Source of the DNA: Aliihoeflea sp023389195
GTDB taxonomy: Bacteria > Pseudomonadota > Alphaproteobacteria > Rhizobiales > Rhizobiaceae
Reading direction: 5' to 3'
Assembly: GCA_023389195.1 (NCBI GenBank)
Contig: JAEWET010000023.1
Span: 1 to 64,000 of the forward strand
Length of the DNA stretch: 64,000 bases
Shown here: positions 1 to 10,474 of the stretch, in pieces
Numbering within the stretch: position 1 is the first letter of the stretch
Layout of the letters: every line of letters starts with the position of its first letter
Notes under the pieces: generated by a model
The model's database searches: none
Seen by the model: the letters and a program-made list of their open reading frames with translations, nothing else
What the model was told of the DNA's origin: nothing
Translations under genes and position numbers: made by a program

Positions 1-917
1 CCGTTGGCCAGAAGCGCTCGACCGTCGCCCAGTTCGTGCGTCAGCTCGAAGAATCCGGCGCCCTGCAATACTCGATCGTCATCGCCGCGACCGCCTCGGA
101 CCCGGCCCCGCTCCAGTATATCGCGCCCTTCACCGGCTGCGCCATCGGCGAGTGGTTCCGCGACAATGGCAAGCATGCCGTTATCGCCTATGACGACTTG
201 ACCAAGCAGGCCGTCGCCTACCGCCAGATGTCGCTGTTGCTGCGCCGTCCGCCGGGCCGCGAAGCCTATCCGGGCGACGTCTTCTATCTCCACAGCCGCC
301 TGCTCGAACGCGCTGCAAAGCTCAACGAAGACCACGGTCTTGGTTCGCTCACCGCGCTGCCGGTCATCGAAACCCAGGCCAACGACGTCTCGGCCTATAT
401 TCCGACCAACGTGATCTCGATCACCGACGGCCAGATCTTCCTCGAGACCAACCTTTTCTTCCAGGGCATCCGCCCGGCCGTGAACGTCGGCCTGTCGGTG
501 TCGCGCGTCGGCTCGGCCGCGCAGATCAAGGCGATGAAGCAGGTTGCCGGCTCGATCAAGGGCGAGCTCGCGCAGTATCGCGAGATGGCCGCCTTCGCGC
601 AGTTCGGCTCCGACCTCGACGCCTCGACGCAGCGCCTGCTCAACCGCGGTGCGCGCCTGACCGAACTCCTGAAGCAGCCGCAGTTCTCGCCGCTGAAGAC
701 GGAAGAGCAGGTCGCGGTGATCTTCGCCGGCGTGCAGGGCTATCTCGACAAGATCGCGCTCGGCGATGTCGGCAAGTTCGAGCAGGGCCTGCTGTCGCAC
801 ATGCGCTCGGAAGGCAAGGACGTGCTCGACCAGATCCGCAAGGAGAAGGCGCTGTCCGACGACCTGCGCGGCAAGCTCAAGGCGGGAATCGACAAGTTCG
901 CCAAGTCGTTCGCCTGA
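1..917 (+). CDS. atpA: ATP synthase F1 subunit alpha, 3' part
   Basis: This is the C-terminal part (about 304 residues; full-length alpha is about 510) of the F1 alpha subunit, which forms the alpha3beta3 catalytic hexamer and binds non-catalytic nucleotide. The reading frame is open from base 3 and the true start lies before the window. The visible part contains the alpha/beta family signature PAVNVGLSVSRVGSAAQ after TNVISITDGQIFLE, and the helical C-terminal domain. It is followed 30 bp later by atpG in the usual F1 order. Identity is certain; only the 5' end is missing. Confidence 0.98.
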   Translation, partial: VGQKRSTVAQFVRQLEESGALQYSIVIAATASDPAPLQYIAPFTGCAIGEWFRDNGKHAVIAYDDLTKQAVAYRQMSLLLRRPPGREAYPGDVFYLHSRLLERAAKLNEDHGLGSLTALPVIETQANDVSAYIPTNVISITDGQIFLETNLFFQGIRPAVNVGLSVSRVGSAAQIKAMKQVAGSIKGELAQYREMAAFAQFGSDLDASTQRLLNRGARLTELLKQPQFSPLKTEEQVAVIFAGVQGYLDKIALGDVGKFEQGLLSHMRSEGKDVLDQIRKEKALSDDLRGKLKAGIDKFAKSFA

Positions 918-947
918 GGCCTTTGACGAGAAAGCAGAGATTGCCGC

Positions 948-1835
948 ATGGCTTCACTGAAAGACCTTCGTAACCGCATCGCCTCGGTCAAGGCGACGCA
1001 GAAGATCACCAAGGCGATGCAGATGGTCGCCGCGGCGAAGCTGCGTCGTGCGCAGGAAGCCGCCGAAGCCGCGCGCCCCTATTCGGAGCGCATGGCGACG
1101 GTCCTGGCGAACATCTCGGCTGCGGTCGACGGTGCGGATGCCCCGCCGCTGATGACCGGAACCGGCAAGGACGACGTGCACCTGCTCGTCGTCGCCACCG
1201 CCGAGCGCGGACTTTGCGGCGGCTTCAACTCGCAGATTGCGCGCCTCGCACGCGAACACACCCGCCGGCTTCTGGCCGAGGGCAAGACGGTGAAGATCAT
1301 CACCGTCGGCAAGAAGGGCTACGACATCCTTCGCCGCGACTATGCCAACCTGATCATCGAGCGCATCGAACTGCGCGACGTGAAGCAGGTCGGTTTCGCC
1401 AATGCCGATCAGATCGCCCGCAAGGTGATCTCGCTGTTCAATCAGGGCGAGTTCGACGTCGCGACGCTGTTCTATTCGCAGTTCAAGTCGGTGATCAGCC
1501 AGATTCCGACCGCGCAGCAGATCATCCCCGCCTCGGCGCCGACCGCGCCCGACGCGTCGGCCGAACTTGCAGGCGGCAATGCCGTCTACGAATACGAGCC
1601 GGACGCGAGCGACATTCTCGGCGACCTCATTCCGCGCAACATTTCGGTGCAGATCTTCCGGGCTCTGCTCGAGAACGCTGCCGGCGAGATGGGCGCCAAG
1701 ATGACGGCGATGGACAACGCCACGCGCAATGCCGGCGACATGATCAACAAGCTTTCGATCACCTACAACCGTCAGCGCCAGGCGCAGATCACCAAGGAAC
1801 TGATCGAAATCATTTCCGGCGCGGAAGCGCTGTAA
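948..1835 (+). CDS. atpG: ATP synthase F1 subunit gamma
   Basis: Central stalk subunit (295 residues) that rotates inside the alpha3beta3 hexamer and couples proton flow to ATP synthesis. The N-terminal helix begins MASLKDLRNRIASVKATQKITKAMQMVAAAKLRRAQ, read in pieces, which is typical of gamma, as are the central ERGLCGGFNS motif and the C-terminal helix ending ITKELIEIISGAEAL. The length is normal for the alphaproteobacterial form. It lies between atpA and atpD with short gaps, so it belongs to the same transcript. Confidence 0.98.
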   Translation: MASLKDLRNRIASVKATQKITKAMQMVAAAKLRRAQEAAEAARPYSERMATVLANISAAVDGADAPPLMTGTGKDDVHLLVVATAERGLCGGFNSQIARLAREHTRRLLAEGKTVKIITVGKKGYDILRRDYANLIIERIELRDVKQVGFANADQIARKVISLFNQGEFDVATLFYSQFKSVISQIPTAQQIIPASAPTAPDASAELAGGNAVYEYEPDASDILGDLIPRNISVQIFRALLENAAGEMGAKMTAMDNATRNAGDMINKLSITYNRQRQAQITKELIEIISGAEAL

Positions 1836-1882
1836 TCGACCGGGCGTCTTTTCAGGCGCCGTGAAGAAAGAGGCTCACAACG

Positions 1883-3346
<1,464 letters not shown>

Positions 3347-3350
3347 TCGC

Positions 3351-3453
3351 AGTGAATGGTGAATGGTGAATAGTGAATGGAGCGTAGGGGATAGTGAGTG
3401 TCGGAATAGTCGAATGGCGATGACCATTCACCATTCACCATTCACTATTCACT
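3351..3453. repeat. Heptamer-built inverted repeat between atpD and atpC
   Basis: Two 30-base arms (3351-3380 and 3424-3453) are each made of four tandem copies of the heptamer GTGAAT(G/A), in opposite orientation, with a 43-base spacer. The arms match at 28 of 30 positions; the variant GTGAATA copy sits at a different place in each arm. The right arm ends 9 bases before the atpC ATG, where no clear Shine-Dalgarno sequence is visible. The transcript could fold into a long hairpin just ahead of atpC. Confidence 0.9.
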
Positions 3454-3462
3454 CGGTTTGAC

Positions 3463-3861
3463 ATGGCACAAACTTTCAAGTTCGAACTCGTCTCGCCGGA
3501 GCGTCTGCTCGTCTCCGAAGAGGTCGAGGCTGTCGTCATCCCCGGCACCGAGGGTGAGCTGACGGTCATGGCCAACCACGCGCCGTTGATGACGACGATC
3601 AAGCCGGGTGTGGTGCGCGTGCAGTTCGGCGGCGGCCGCGAGGATCGCTATGTCGTGTTCGGCGGTTTCGCCGACGTGGTGCCGGAAGGTTGCACGCTGC
3701 TCGCCGAATCCGCGATCGCGGTGGCGGATGTCGACAAGGACGACATCTCCCGACGCATCCAGGAGGCGCGCGAGGATCTCGACGACGCCAAGGACGACGA
3801 CCAGCGCTCCAAAGCCGAGCAGCTCATCGCACAGCTTGCGACCCTGCAGGACGCCGTCTAG
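3463..3861 (+). CDS. atpC: ATP synthase F1 subunit epsilon
   Basis: Epsilon subunit (132 residues) of the F1 central stalk; in this family it inhibits ATP hydrolysis. It opens MAQTFKFELVSPERLLVSEEVEAVVIPGTEGELTVMANHAPLMT (read in pieces), the standard N-terminal beta-sandwich, followed by a short charged C-terminal helix pair. It is last in the F1 operon. The 116-bp gap from atpD is unusual for this operon and is filled by an inverted repeat, so its translation may be tuned separately. Confidence 0.97.
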   Translation: MAQTFKFELVSPERLLVSEEVEAVVIPGTEGELTVMANHAPLMTTIKPGVVRVQFGGGREDRYVVFGGFADVVPEGCTLLAESAIAVADVDKDDISRRIQEAREDLDDAKDDDQRSKAEQLIAQLATLQDAV

Positions 3862-3921
3862 AGCGTCGCGGCTTCAGGCCTGACCGGGCTGATCCATCCT
3901 TTCCTTAACGCGAAATTGACC

Positions 3922-3947
3922 ACGGCGGGCGAAAGCCCGCCGTTTTC
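3922..3947 (+). terminator. Rho-independent terminator after atpC
   Basis: A 9-bp perfect stem (ACGGCGGGC / GCCCGCCGT) with a GAAA tetraloop runs into TTTT, 60 bases after the atpC stop. It is the expected end of the ATP synthase transcript. Confidence 0.9.
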
Positions 3948-4070
3948 GCATCCGCCATCGGTAATTCAGCGTTCCTTAAAGCATCGCTGGCTTGCTCTGC
4001 TCGATGCCCGCTCGCGTAGAAGCGGCACGACAGCTTCATTCCGGCCGGGGCGCCGGACCGGAGAACCGAT

Positions 4071-5372
4071 ATGGCACTGGCTACCGTCGACCTCGACCAT
4101 GGGTCCGGCACGGCACGACCGCGGCGGCTGAACGCCGCCTATGCGATGCTAGCGGTGCTGGCGCTCGTCAACCTCATGAATTTCATGGACCGGGTCCTGT
4201 TTTCGGTCATGCTGGAGGCGATCAAGGTCGATCTGGCCCTGTCTGACACCCAGATGGGGATCGTCAGCGGCGTCGCGTTCGCGGTTCTCTATGGCGTGTT
4301 CGGGCTGGTGATGGGTCGGCTAGCCGACACGCGCAACCGGGTGCGACTGCTCTCGGGCGCACTTGCGTTCTGGAGTACGGCGTCGGCGCTTTGCGGTGCG
4401 GCGGCAGGGTTCGGGCAGATGTTCGCGGCCCGCGCGATGGTCGGCGTCGGCGTCTCGGGATGCGCGCCCTGCGGCCAGTCGATCATCGCCGACTACTTTC
4501 CGCCGGAGCGGCGCGCGCTCGCCCTGTCGATCTTCGCCGGGGTCGGGACGCTCGGCACCTTCATCGGGCTGGTCGCCGGCGGGCACCTTGCCGAAGCCTT
4601 CGGTTGGCGGACGACCTTCATCCTCTTCGCCATTCCCGGCCTGATCGTCGCGCCGCTGGTGTTCGCATTCGGACGCGAGCCGAAGCGCGGCGCTTTCGAC
4701 AAGCTCGTTTCGAAGCAGGTTCCGTGGTCGCGTGCGATCCGGCACCTGCTCGGCCTTCGAACCGCCCGCAATCTTCTCGTCGGGACACCTTTGGTGCTCG
4801 TCACGGTCGGCGTCGCCAACTGGGTTCCCGCCTTCCTTCAGCGCGCGCATGGCGCGACCGCAGCGGAAGTGGGCACCTATGGCGGTGCCAGCCTCGGCGT
4901 CGGGCTGGTGATCGGCACGCTCGCCGGTGGGCTGATCGTCAACGCCTTGCGCAAGCGCAACCGGCTGTGGGAGTTCTGGTGGCCGGCGCTGGCGACCGCA
5001 CTTTCGGTGCCGCTGCTCGCCGCCTTCTACCTCGCGGGCAGTGCGTCGGCCGCCTACACGATCCTGTTCTTCGCCTTCCTGATCGCCGGCACCAGCCTTG
5101 GACCGTCGCTCGCCTGCATCATGGTCGTCGCCGACGCCTCGCTGCGCGGAACGATGGTTGCGCTGGCAGTGCTGGCATCGTCACTCGTCGCCTACGGCCT
5201 TGCGCCGGCGCTTGTGGGGATCATCAGCGATGCACTGATCGGGCAGGGCTTCGGAGAAGCAGACGGCGAGTCGCTGCGCTACGCGCTGATGACGGCGCTC
5301 GTCTTCCCGCTGTTCGGTGCATATTTCTTCCATCGCGCGGCATCGAGCGTCGCCGCCGACGCGGTCGACTGA
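4071..5372 (+). CDS. MFS transporter, spinster-like
   Basis: Inner-membrane permease of the major facilitator superfamily (433 residues), predicted to have 12 membrane segments. The first segment carries the NFMDR motif common in the spinster-like subgroup, and the loop after segment 2 has the MFS motif A-like GRLADTRNR. The substrate cannot be read from the sequence. It is a single gene after the atp terminator, transcribed from its own promoter, and converges on the next gene with only 6 bp between stops. A proton-driven exporter or an organic-anion importer are both possible. Confidence 0.85.
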   Translation: MALATVDLDHGSGTARPRRLNAAYAMLAVLALVNLMNFMDRVLFSVMLEAIKVDLALSDTQMGIVSGVAFAVLYGVFGLVMGRLADTRNRVRLLSGALAFWSTASALCGAAAGFGQMFAARAMVGVGVSGCAPCGQSIIADYFPPERRALALSIFAGVGTLGTFIGLVAGGHLAEAFGWRTTFILFAIPGLIVAPLVFAFGREPKRGAFDKLVSKQVPWSRAIRHLLGLRTARNLLVGTPLVLVTVGVANWVPAFLQRAHGATAAEVGTYGGASLGVGLVIGTLAGGLIVNALRKRNRLWEFWWPALATALSVPLLAAFYLAGSASAAYTILFFAFLIAGTSLGPSLACIMVVADASLRGTMVALAVLASSLVAYGLAPALVGIISDALIGQGFGEADGESLRYALMTALVFPLFGAYFFHRAASSVAADAVD

Positions 5373-5378
5373 GCGGCG

Positions 5379-6566
5379 TCAGCCAAGGCTCGATGCGGGC
5401 GGCGTGGTGTGGGGCGAATCGGGCGGCACCTGCGTCGCCACCGGTTCGGTGAATTCCAGTTCACGGACCCATTCGCGCCAGATGGCGACCAGCAGGGCCA
5501 TCAGGACGGGGCCGATGAAGAGGCCGACAAATCCCATCGTCTTCACGCCGCCGATGAGGCCGAAGAAGGTCGGCAGGAAGGGCAGCTTGATCGGCCCGCC
5601 GACGAGCTTCGGCCGAAGCGTCTTGTCGACGATGAAGAGTTCGACGGAGCCCCACACCCACAGCGCGACGCCGGCAAAGGGCGAGCCGCTCGCGATCAGG
5701 TAGATCGAGACCAGGCTGAAGGACAGCGGCGCGCCGCCGGGGATGAGCGCCATCACGCCGGTGATGACGCCGAGCGTGACGGGCGAGGGCGCGCCGGCGA
5801 TCCAGTAGGCGATGCCGAGCACGATGCCCTCACCGATGGCGATCAGCGTCATGCCGGTGACGGTCGAGGAGATGGTGGCGGGCACCACGCGTGAGATGCG
5901 GCTCCAACGCGTCGGCAGGATGTGCTCGCCGATGCGGTCGACCTGCCCGACGAAACGCTCGCCGTCCTTGTAGATGAAGAACAGCGCGATCAGCATGAAG
6001 AGCAGGTTCAGGAACAGCTCGAACAGGCCGCCGCCGGCCGCCAGGACCGCGCGGTAGATGTTGCCGATATTCGCGCCCGAAACGAGTTGCACGAGTTCGC
6101 CGATCGCGCCGGGATGGCCGATATAGCGCACCCATTGCTCGTCGATCCAGGAGCCGACGGCCGGCAGAGCGGCCATCCAGTCCGGCGTCGGGCTGCCGGT
6201 CCGGTTTGTCTCGACGGCCCAGAAGAACCATTCGCGCATCTCGTTGGCCGCATAGCTGACGGCCATGATGATGGGGACAACGAGGAAGGTGACAATCAGG
6301 ACGATGGCGAGCGTTGCCGACAGGATGTTGGAGCCGCCCATGCGGTCGCGCAGGCGGCTGTAGAGCGGCCAGCTCGCAAAGCCGATGACGAGCGCCGCCA
6401 GAACGGGAACGAGGAAGCCGTGGAAGAAATAGATGCCGGCGGCAACGACGAGCACCAGCAGCCAGCGTGCGGCCGAAAGCGGCGGCACGAGCGCGATCCT
6501 GCCCGAACTGGTCGGGCCAAGCCAGCGTGGTTCGTTGGAGGGTCGCTGCGGTTGGTGTTCGTTCAC
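5379..6566 (-). CDS. AI-2E family transporter (PerM/YdiK-like)
   Basis: Polytopic membrane protein (395 residues) of the AI-2E transporter/PerM family, with the usual layout: two N-terminal membrane hairpins, a soluble insert (about residues 110-180) and a C-terminal hydrophobic half with GGAPLSF and the LRPKLVGGPIKLP segment. Some family members are Na+/H+ antiporters and others export small molecules, so the substrate is open. The start is GTG at 6566, preceded by a GGA-type ribosome site; no earlier ATG fits the family N-terminus. It converges with the MFS gene. Confidence 0.85.
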   Translation of the reverse strand: MNEHQPQRPSNEPRWLGPTSSGRIALVPPLSAARWLLVLVVAAGIYFFHGFLVPVLAALVIGFASWPLYSRLRDRMGGSNILSATLAIVLIVTFLVVPIIMAVSYAANEMREWFFWAVETNRTGSPTPDWMAALPAVGSWIDEQWVRYIGHPGAIGELVQLVSGANIGNIYRAVLAAGGGLFELFLNLLFMLIALFFIYKDGERFVGQVDRIGEHILPTRWSRISRVVPATISSTVTGMTLIAIGEGIVLGIAYWIAGAPSPVTLGVITGVMALIPGGAPLSFSLVSIYLIASGSPFAGVALWVWGSVELFIVDKTLRPKLVGGPIKLPFLPTFFGLIGGVKTMGFVGLFIGPVLMALLVAIWREWVRELEFTEPVATQVPPDSPHTTPPASSLG

Positions 6567-6645
6567 TGGGTTTCCGTCGATCTGCCTGCAATCGAACAGT
6601 CGCTGCCATTGTCGGCGTCAGCAAGGCACTGTTTTGGCGAGGCGG

Positions 6646-7032
6646 TCAAGGCTGGCTTGCGGCCTTGTCGCAGGGCGATAGCCTGACGACATTGCCGGCG
6701 GTCGCCACGATCTGCGAAAGCTGCCGGCAGCGGCCCTCGCCGTCGCAAAGGGTCCAGTCGGCGCCTCGGCCGGCATCCGACAGGACGAGTTCGGGCAGGG
6801 GCGGCAGGTCCGGGCGATAATGCCAGGCCCCGTCCTTCAGGACCGCGCCTTGCGGGATCTCCATGCCGGCCCCGGTTCCCCTGACGACGGCTTCCTCCAG
6901 GACGAGGCCCTGCGGGCTCAGGCGCCAGCGTTCGGACCATTCGATCTTCTCGACCGAATGGTCCCAGGACAGCGTGAAGGTCTGGATCGCCAGGGCGACG
7001 AGCGTTCCCGCCGCCTCGACGCACAGGTTCAT
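6646..7032 (-). CDS. DUF1850 protein, partner of TAXI TRAP permease
   Basis: Small protein (128 residues) of the DUF1850 family, which is commonly encoded directly after fused TRAP permeases of the TAXI type. It starts MNLCVEAAGTLVALAIQTFTLSWDHSVEKIEW (read in pieces), with a hydrophobic N-terminus (possible signal or anchor) and then a beta-rich segment. The ATG overlaps the TRAP permease stop by four bases (ATGA), so the two are translationally coupled. Its role is not known; an accessory part of the importer is the likely reading. Confidence 0.8.
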   Translation of the reverse strand: MNLCVEAAGTLVALAIQTFTLSWDHSVEKIEWSERWRLSPQGLVLEEAVVRGTGAGMEIPQGAVLKDGAWHYRPDLPPLPELVLSDAGRGADWTLCDGEGRCRQLSQIVATAGNVVRLSPCDKAASQP

Positions 7033-9191
7033 TCGGCCGGGGCCGCATTGCGGGCGGCGCGCGTGCGCCACCAGTGGAATGCGATCAGGGCGAAGCCGAG
7101 CGCGAAACCGACTTCGTCGGTGATGGGCAGGGCGAGCACCATGGTGAAGGCGGCGACCATCGCCCATATCCGCTCGAACCAGTTGAGCGGCGCGAGCAGG
7201 AAGCCGATCGCGGCCGCGCCCCACAAGGTGATGGAGAACACGGTCTTCAAGGTGATGTAGGCGACCGCCGGCCAGAAGCCGATGGTTGCCTCCAGCGGCC
7301 CGCCGGACTGCATCATCAGCGCCGGCGAATAGACCGCCATGAACGGGATCACGAAGCCGGCCAGCGCGATCTTCACCGCCTGCATGCCGATCTTCATGCC
7401 CGATTCCTTGGCGATCGGCGCGGCCGCGAAGGCGGCGAGCGCCACCGGCGGCGTCAGGTCGGCGAGGATGCCGAAATAGAACACGAACATGTGGCTGACG
7501 AGCAGCGGAACGCCGAGTTCGAGAAGGGCCGGGCCGGCGATCGAAGAGGTGATGATGTAGTTCGGGATCGTCGGTATGCCCATGCCGAGGACGAGGCAGG
7601 TCAGCATCGTCAGGACGAGCGAGGCGAAGAGGCTCTGTTCGCCGATGCGCACGATAAAGGAGGCGAAGGTGGAGGCCGAGCCCGTCAGGCTGAGGACGCC
7701 GATGATGACGCCGACCATGGCGCAGGCGATGGCCACGGGGAGTGCATTCTTCGCGCCGTCGGCAAGGGCGTTGCGCGAGACGATGAGCGTTTCGCGCCCG
7801 CCCTTGACGAAGAAGTTGACGAGGATGAGCGCCGCGATCGTCCAGATGATGACGTTGACGCCATAGCGGAAGAAGGATGCGCAGACGAGGCCGAGCAGCA
7901 CCCAGTAGAGATAGCGGATCGTCTGGTTCGGAAGACCGCGGGCAATGGCGCCGCCGAGGATCAGGACCGCGGTCAGCGCAAGGCCCATCGTGCCGGCGAA
8001 GAGCGGGGTGAAGCCGGTGAAGAGCAGGTAGACGAGGACGCCGAGCGGGATGAGCAGATACCAGCCGGCCTTGAGCGCTCCGAGCGCGCTCGGGGTCTGG
8101 TCCTTGCGCATTCCCAGAAGGTTGCGCTTGCCGGCCTCCAGATGGACCATCCAGAAGGCAGAGAAGAAATAGAGGCAGGCCGGGATGATCGCCGCGATGA
8201 CGACCTGCGAATAGGGAATGTTCAGCGTCTCGGCCATGATGAAGGCGACGGCGCCCATGACCGGCGGCATGATCTGCCCGCCCATTGACGAAACCGCCTC
8301 GACGCCGCCGGCAAAGGCGGGCTTGTAGCCGAAGCGCTTCATCAGCGGGATGGTGAACTGGCCGGTGGTGACGACATTCGCGACGCCGGAGCCGGAGATC
8401 GTGCCCATGAAGGCGGACGAGACGACGGCGACCTTTGCCGGGCCGCCCTTGGTGTGGCCGACCATGCCGAGCGAAACGTCGGTGAAGAGCTTGATCATGC
8501 CCGCGCGTTCCAGGAACGAGCCGAACAGGATGAACAGGAAGATGTAGCTCGACGACACGTAGACGGGCGTTCCGTAGATGCCCTCGGTGCCGAAGCCGAG
8601 CTGTCCGATCACCTGATCCCAGTCATAGCCGCGATGGGCGAGGACGCCCGGCGCGTATTCGCCGAACAATCCGTAGAGCAGGAAGATGCCGGCGATGATC
8701 GGCAGGGCCGGGCCCATCAGGCGGCGCGTGGCTTCGAAGACGAGCACGATCAAAAGGCCGCCGACGATCAGGTCCTGCGTCAGGAGGAAGCCGCCCTCGC
8801 GCAGGATGAGGTCGTTGTAGAACACCCAGTAATAGGCGCCGATGCCGAAGCCGACGATGCCCATGGCCCACAGGATGGTCTTCTTGAAGATGCCGCCGCC
8901 GGTCAGATTGGCGATCAGCGTGAAGCCGAGCAGCAGGACGAAGCCGACATGCATCGAGCGCACGACCTGGCTGGGGATGGCGTGGAAGGCCGCAACCCAG
9001 AGCTGGAAGACGGAAAAGGCGATCGCGATGCCGAAGACGATCGTGCCGGCACGACCGATGCCGAAGCCTGCGGGGAGGCCGTGCTCGGGATCGACGGGCG
9101 CGGCGGCCGTCGTCTCGGCGGCGGCGGCCATCGGCGCGTCGCCCAGCCTTTTTTCGGCTTCGTTGCCTGCCAGTTCGGTGTTCTTCGTCAT
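7029..9191 (-). CDS. TRAP transporter fused permease (DctQ-DctM, TAXI type)
   Basis: Large inner-membrane protein (720 residues) in which the small (4 TM) and large (12 TM) TRAP permease subunits are joined. The N-terminal ~180 residues hold the DctQ-like segment. The DctM-like part has the conserved motifs around SGSGVANVVTTGQFTIPLMK and GMGIPTIPNYIITS. It works with the TAXI receptor encoded just upstream to drive ion-coupled import of an organic acid. A strong ribosome site (GGGGAGAGG) precedes the ATG at 9191. The C-terminus overlaps the DUF1850 gene. Confidence 0.93.
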   Translation of the reverse strand: MTKNTELAGNEAEKRLGDAPMAAAAETTAAAPVDPEHGLPAGFGIGRAGTIVFGIAIAFSVFQLWVAAFHAIPSQVVRSMHVGFVLLLGFTLIANLTGGGIFKKTILWAMGIVGFGIGAYYWVFYNDLILREGGFLLTQDLIVGGLLIVLVFEATRRLMGPALPIIAGIFLLYGLFGEYAPGVLAHRGYDWDQVIGQLGFGTEGIYGTPVYVSSSYIFLFILFGSFLERAGMIKLFTDVSLGMVGHTKGGPAKVAVVSSAFMGTISGSGVANVVTTGQFTIPLMKRFGYKPAFAGGVEAVSSMGGQIMPPVMGAVAFIMAETLNIPYSQVVIAAIIPACLYFFSAFWMVHLEAGKRNLLGMRKDQTPSALGALKAGWYLLIPLGVLVYLLFTGFTPLFAGTMGLALTAVLILGGAIARGLPNQTIRYLYWVLLGLVCASFFRYGVNVIIWTIAALILVNFFVKGGRETLIVSRNALADGAKNALPVAIACAMVGVIIGVLSLTGSASTFASFIVRIGEQSLFASLVLTMLTCLVLGMGIPTIPNYIITSSIAGPALLELGVPLLVSHMFVFYFGILADLTPPVALAAFAAAPIAKESGMKIGMQAVKIALAGFVIPFMAVYSPALMMQSGGPLEATIGFWPAVAYITLKTVFSITLWGAAAIGFLLAPLNWFERIWAMVAAFTMVLALPITDEVGFALGFALIAFHWWRTRAARNAAPAE

Positions 9192-9240
9192 CTTGGGTGA
9201 CCTCTCCCCGTTGCAGACAGCATGCCTGCTCTATCGAAAA

Positions 9241-9272
9241 ATCCGCCGGCGGGCCGGTGCCCGCCAACGGAT
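9241..9272 (-). other. Stem-loop between TAXI receptor and permease
   Basis: The arms ATCCG-CC-GGCGGGC and GCCCGCC-AA-CGGAT pair around a CGGT loop (two mismatched positions), with no T-run after them. It lies between the receptor stop and the permease start, where 3'-end hairpins often protect the receptor mRNA so that the receptor is made in excess. Confidence 0.7.
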
Positions 9273-9308
9273 GTATCAAGTCCGGTTGCTATCGCGAGAG
9301 CGCGATCC

Positions 9309-10271
9309 TTACTGGATCAGGCCCTGCTCGCGGTAATAACGCTCGGCGCCCGGGTGCAGCGGCACCGGGTTCTCGTCGACCGCGTTTTCCAGCGCGATGG
9401 CCGATGCGGCCGAGTGCGAGGAGACCATGCGGTCGAGGTTTTCGTAGAGAAGCTTCGTCATCTGGTAGGCGGTCTCTTCGGAGACGTCCTCGTGGGTCAC
9501 GAGGTAGTTGATGACGGTCGCCGTCTGCACGTCTTCTTCCTGGCCGTTATAGGTGCCGGCCGGGATGATGCCGGGCGCATAGGGAGCGCCGATCGACTCG
9601 ACCAGTGCGGCCGGGATTTCCACCACCGTCGTCGGGTTGGTCGTCGCAAGATCCTGGATCGAGGCGACGCCGAGGCCGGCGGACTGCAGCGTGGCGTTGA
9701 GCTGGCGGTTCTTCATGAGCTCGACCGATTCGGCGAAGGGCAGGTACTGGACCTGGCCGAGATCCTCGTAGGTCATGTCGGCGGCTTCGAGAATGGCGCG
9801 GGTGTTGAGCTCGGTGCCGGAGGCTGGTGCGCCGACCGACAGGGTCTTGCCGCGCAGATCCTCGAGCGTCGTGATGCCGCTATCGGCGGTCGCGACGAGC
9901 TGGATGTAGTTGGGATAGATCGCGGCGATGCGGCGCAGCTTGGTCAGCGGCTCGCGGAAGCCGGCTTCCTCGTCGCCTTCCCAGCCCATGACGAGCGAGT
10001 CACCCAGCGAGAAGCCGATCTCGCCGCGGCCCTGCTGCAGGAGGTTCAGGTTCTCGACCGACGCCTTGGTCGCCTGGACCTGCGTGCGCGAGCCTTCGAT
10101 GCCCTCGCCATAGATCTCGGACAGCGCGACGCCGAGCGGATAATAGACGCCGGACGTGCCGCCGGTGAGGACGTTGATGAATTCCTGCGCCTTGGCGCCG
10201 GTCATGGCAACGCCGATGACGAGCGAAGCACCGACGAGGCGCGCGAGGGTCTTGGACGGACGATTGAGCAT
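9309..10271 (-). CDS. TAXI family TRAP solute receptor
   Basis: Periplasmic binding protein (320 residues) of the TAXI family that delivers solute to the fused TRAP permease. An N-terminal signal peptide ends near AMTGAKAQ, followed by the family pattern INVLTGGTSGVYYPLG. Of two ATGs, the inner one (10271) is chosen because the GGGAGG ribosome site is 7 bases from it but only one base from the outer ATG (10277). The ligand is unknown; studied TAXI proteins bind glutamate or other acids. Confidence 0.92.
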   Translation of the reverse strand: MLNRPSKTLARLVGASLVIGVAMTGAKAQEFINVLTGGTSGVYYPLGVALSEIYGEGIEGSRTQVQATKASVENLNLLQQGRGEIGFSLGDSLVMGWEGDEEAGFREPLTKLRRIAAIYPNYIQLVATADSGITTLEDLRGKTLSVGAPASGTELNTRAILEAADMTYEDLGQVQYLPFAESVELMKNRQLNATLQSAGLGVASIQDLATTNPTTVVEIPAALVESIGAPYAPGIIPAGTYNGQEEDVQTATVINYLVTHEDVSEETAYQMTKLLYENLDRMVSSHSAASAIALENAVDENPVPLHPGAERYYREQGLIQ

Positions 10272-10474
10272 GGGCATTCCTCCCTGGAAAGTGTCTGTTC
10301 TTGTCGAAGTGTTTTCTCAAGTGACGAGACCTGTTCGATAACCCCCCGGTGCGACAAGTCAAGCCGCAAGGGCGCCGATCTCGCCTGTCGGCTGCCAGAG
10401 CAGGGCATTTTGCAACCCGCGCGCGCAAGTCTCGCCCTTGCCAAAACCGGCTTCGGCTGGAAGGAAAGACGGCG

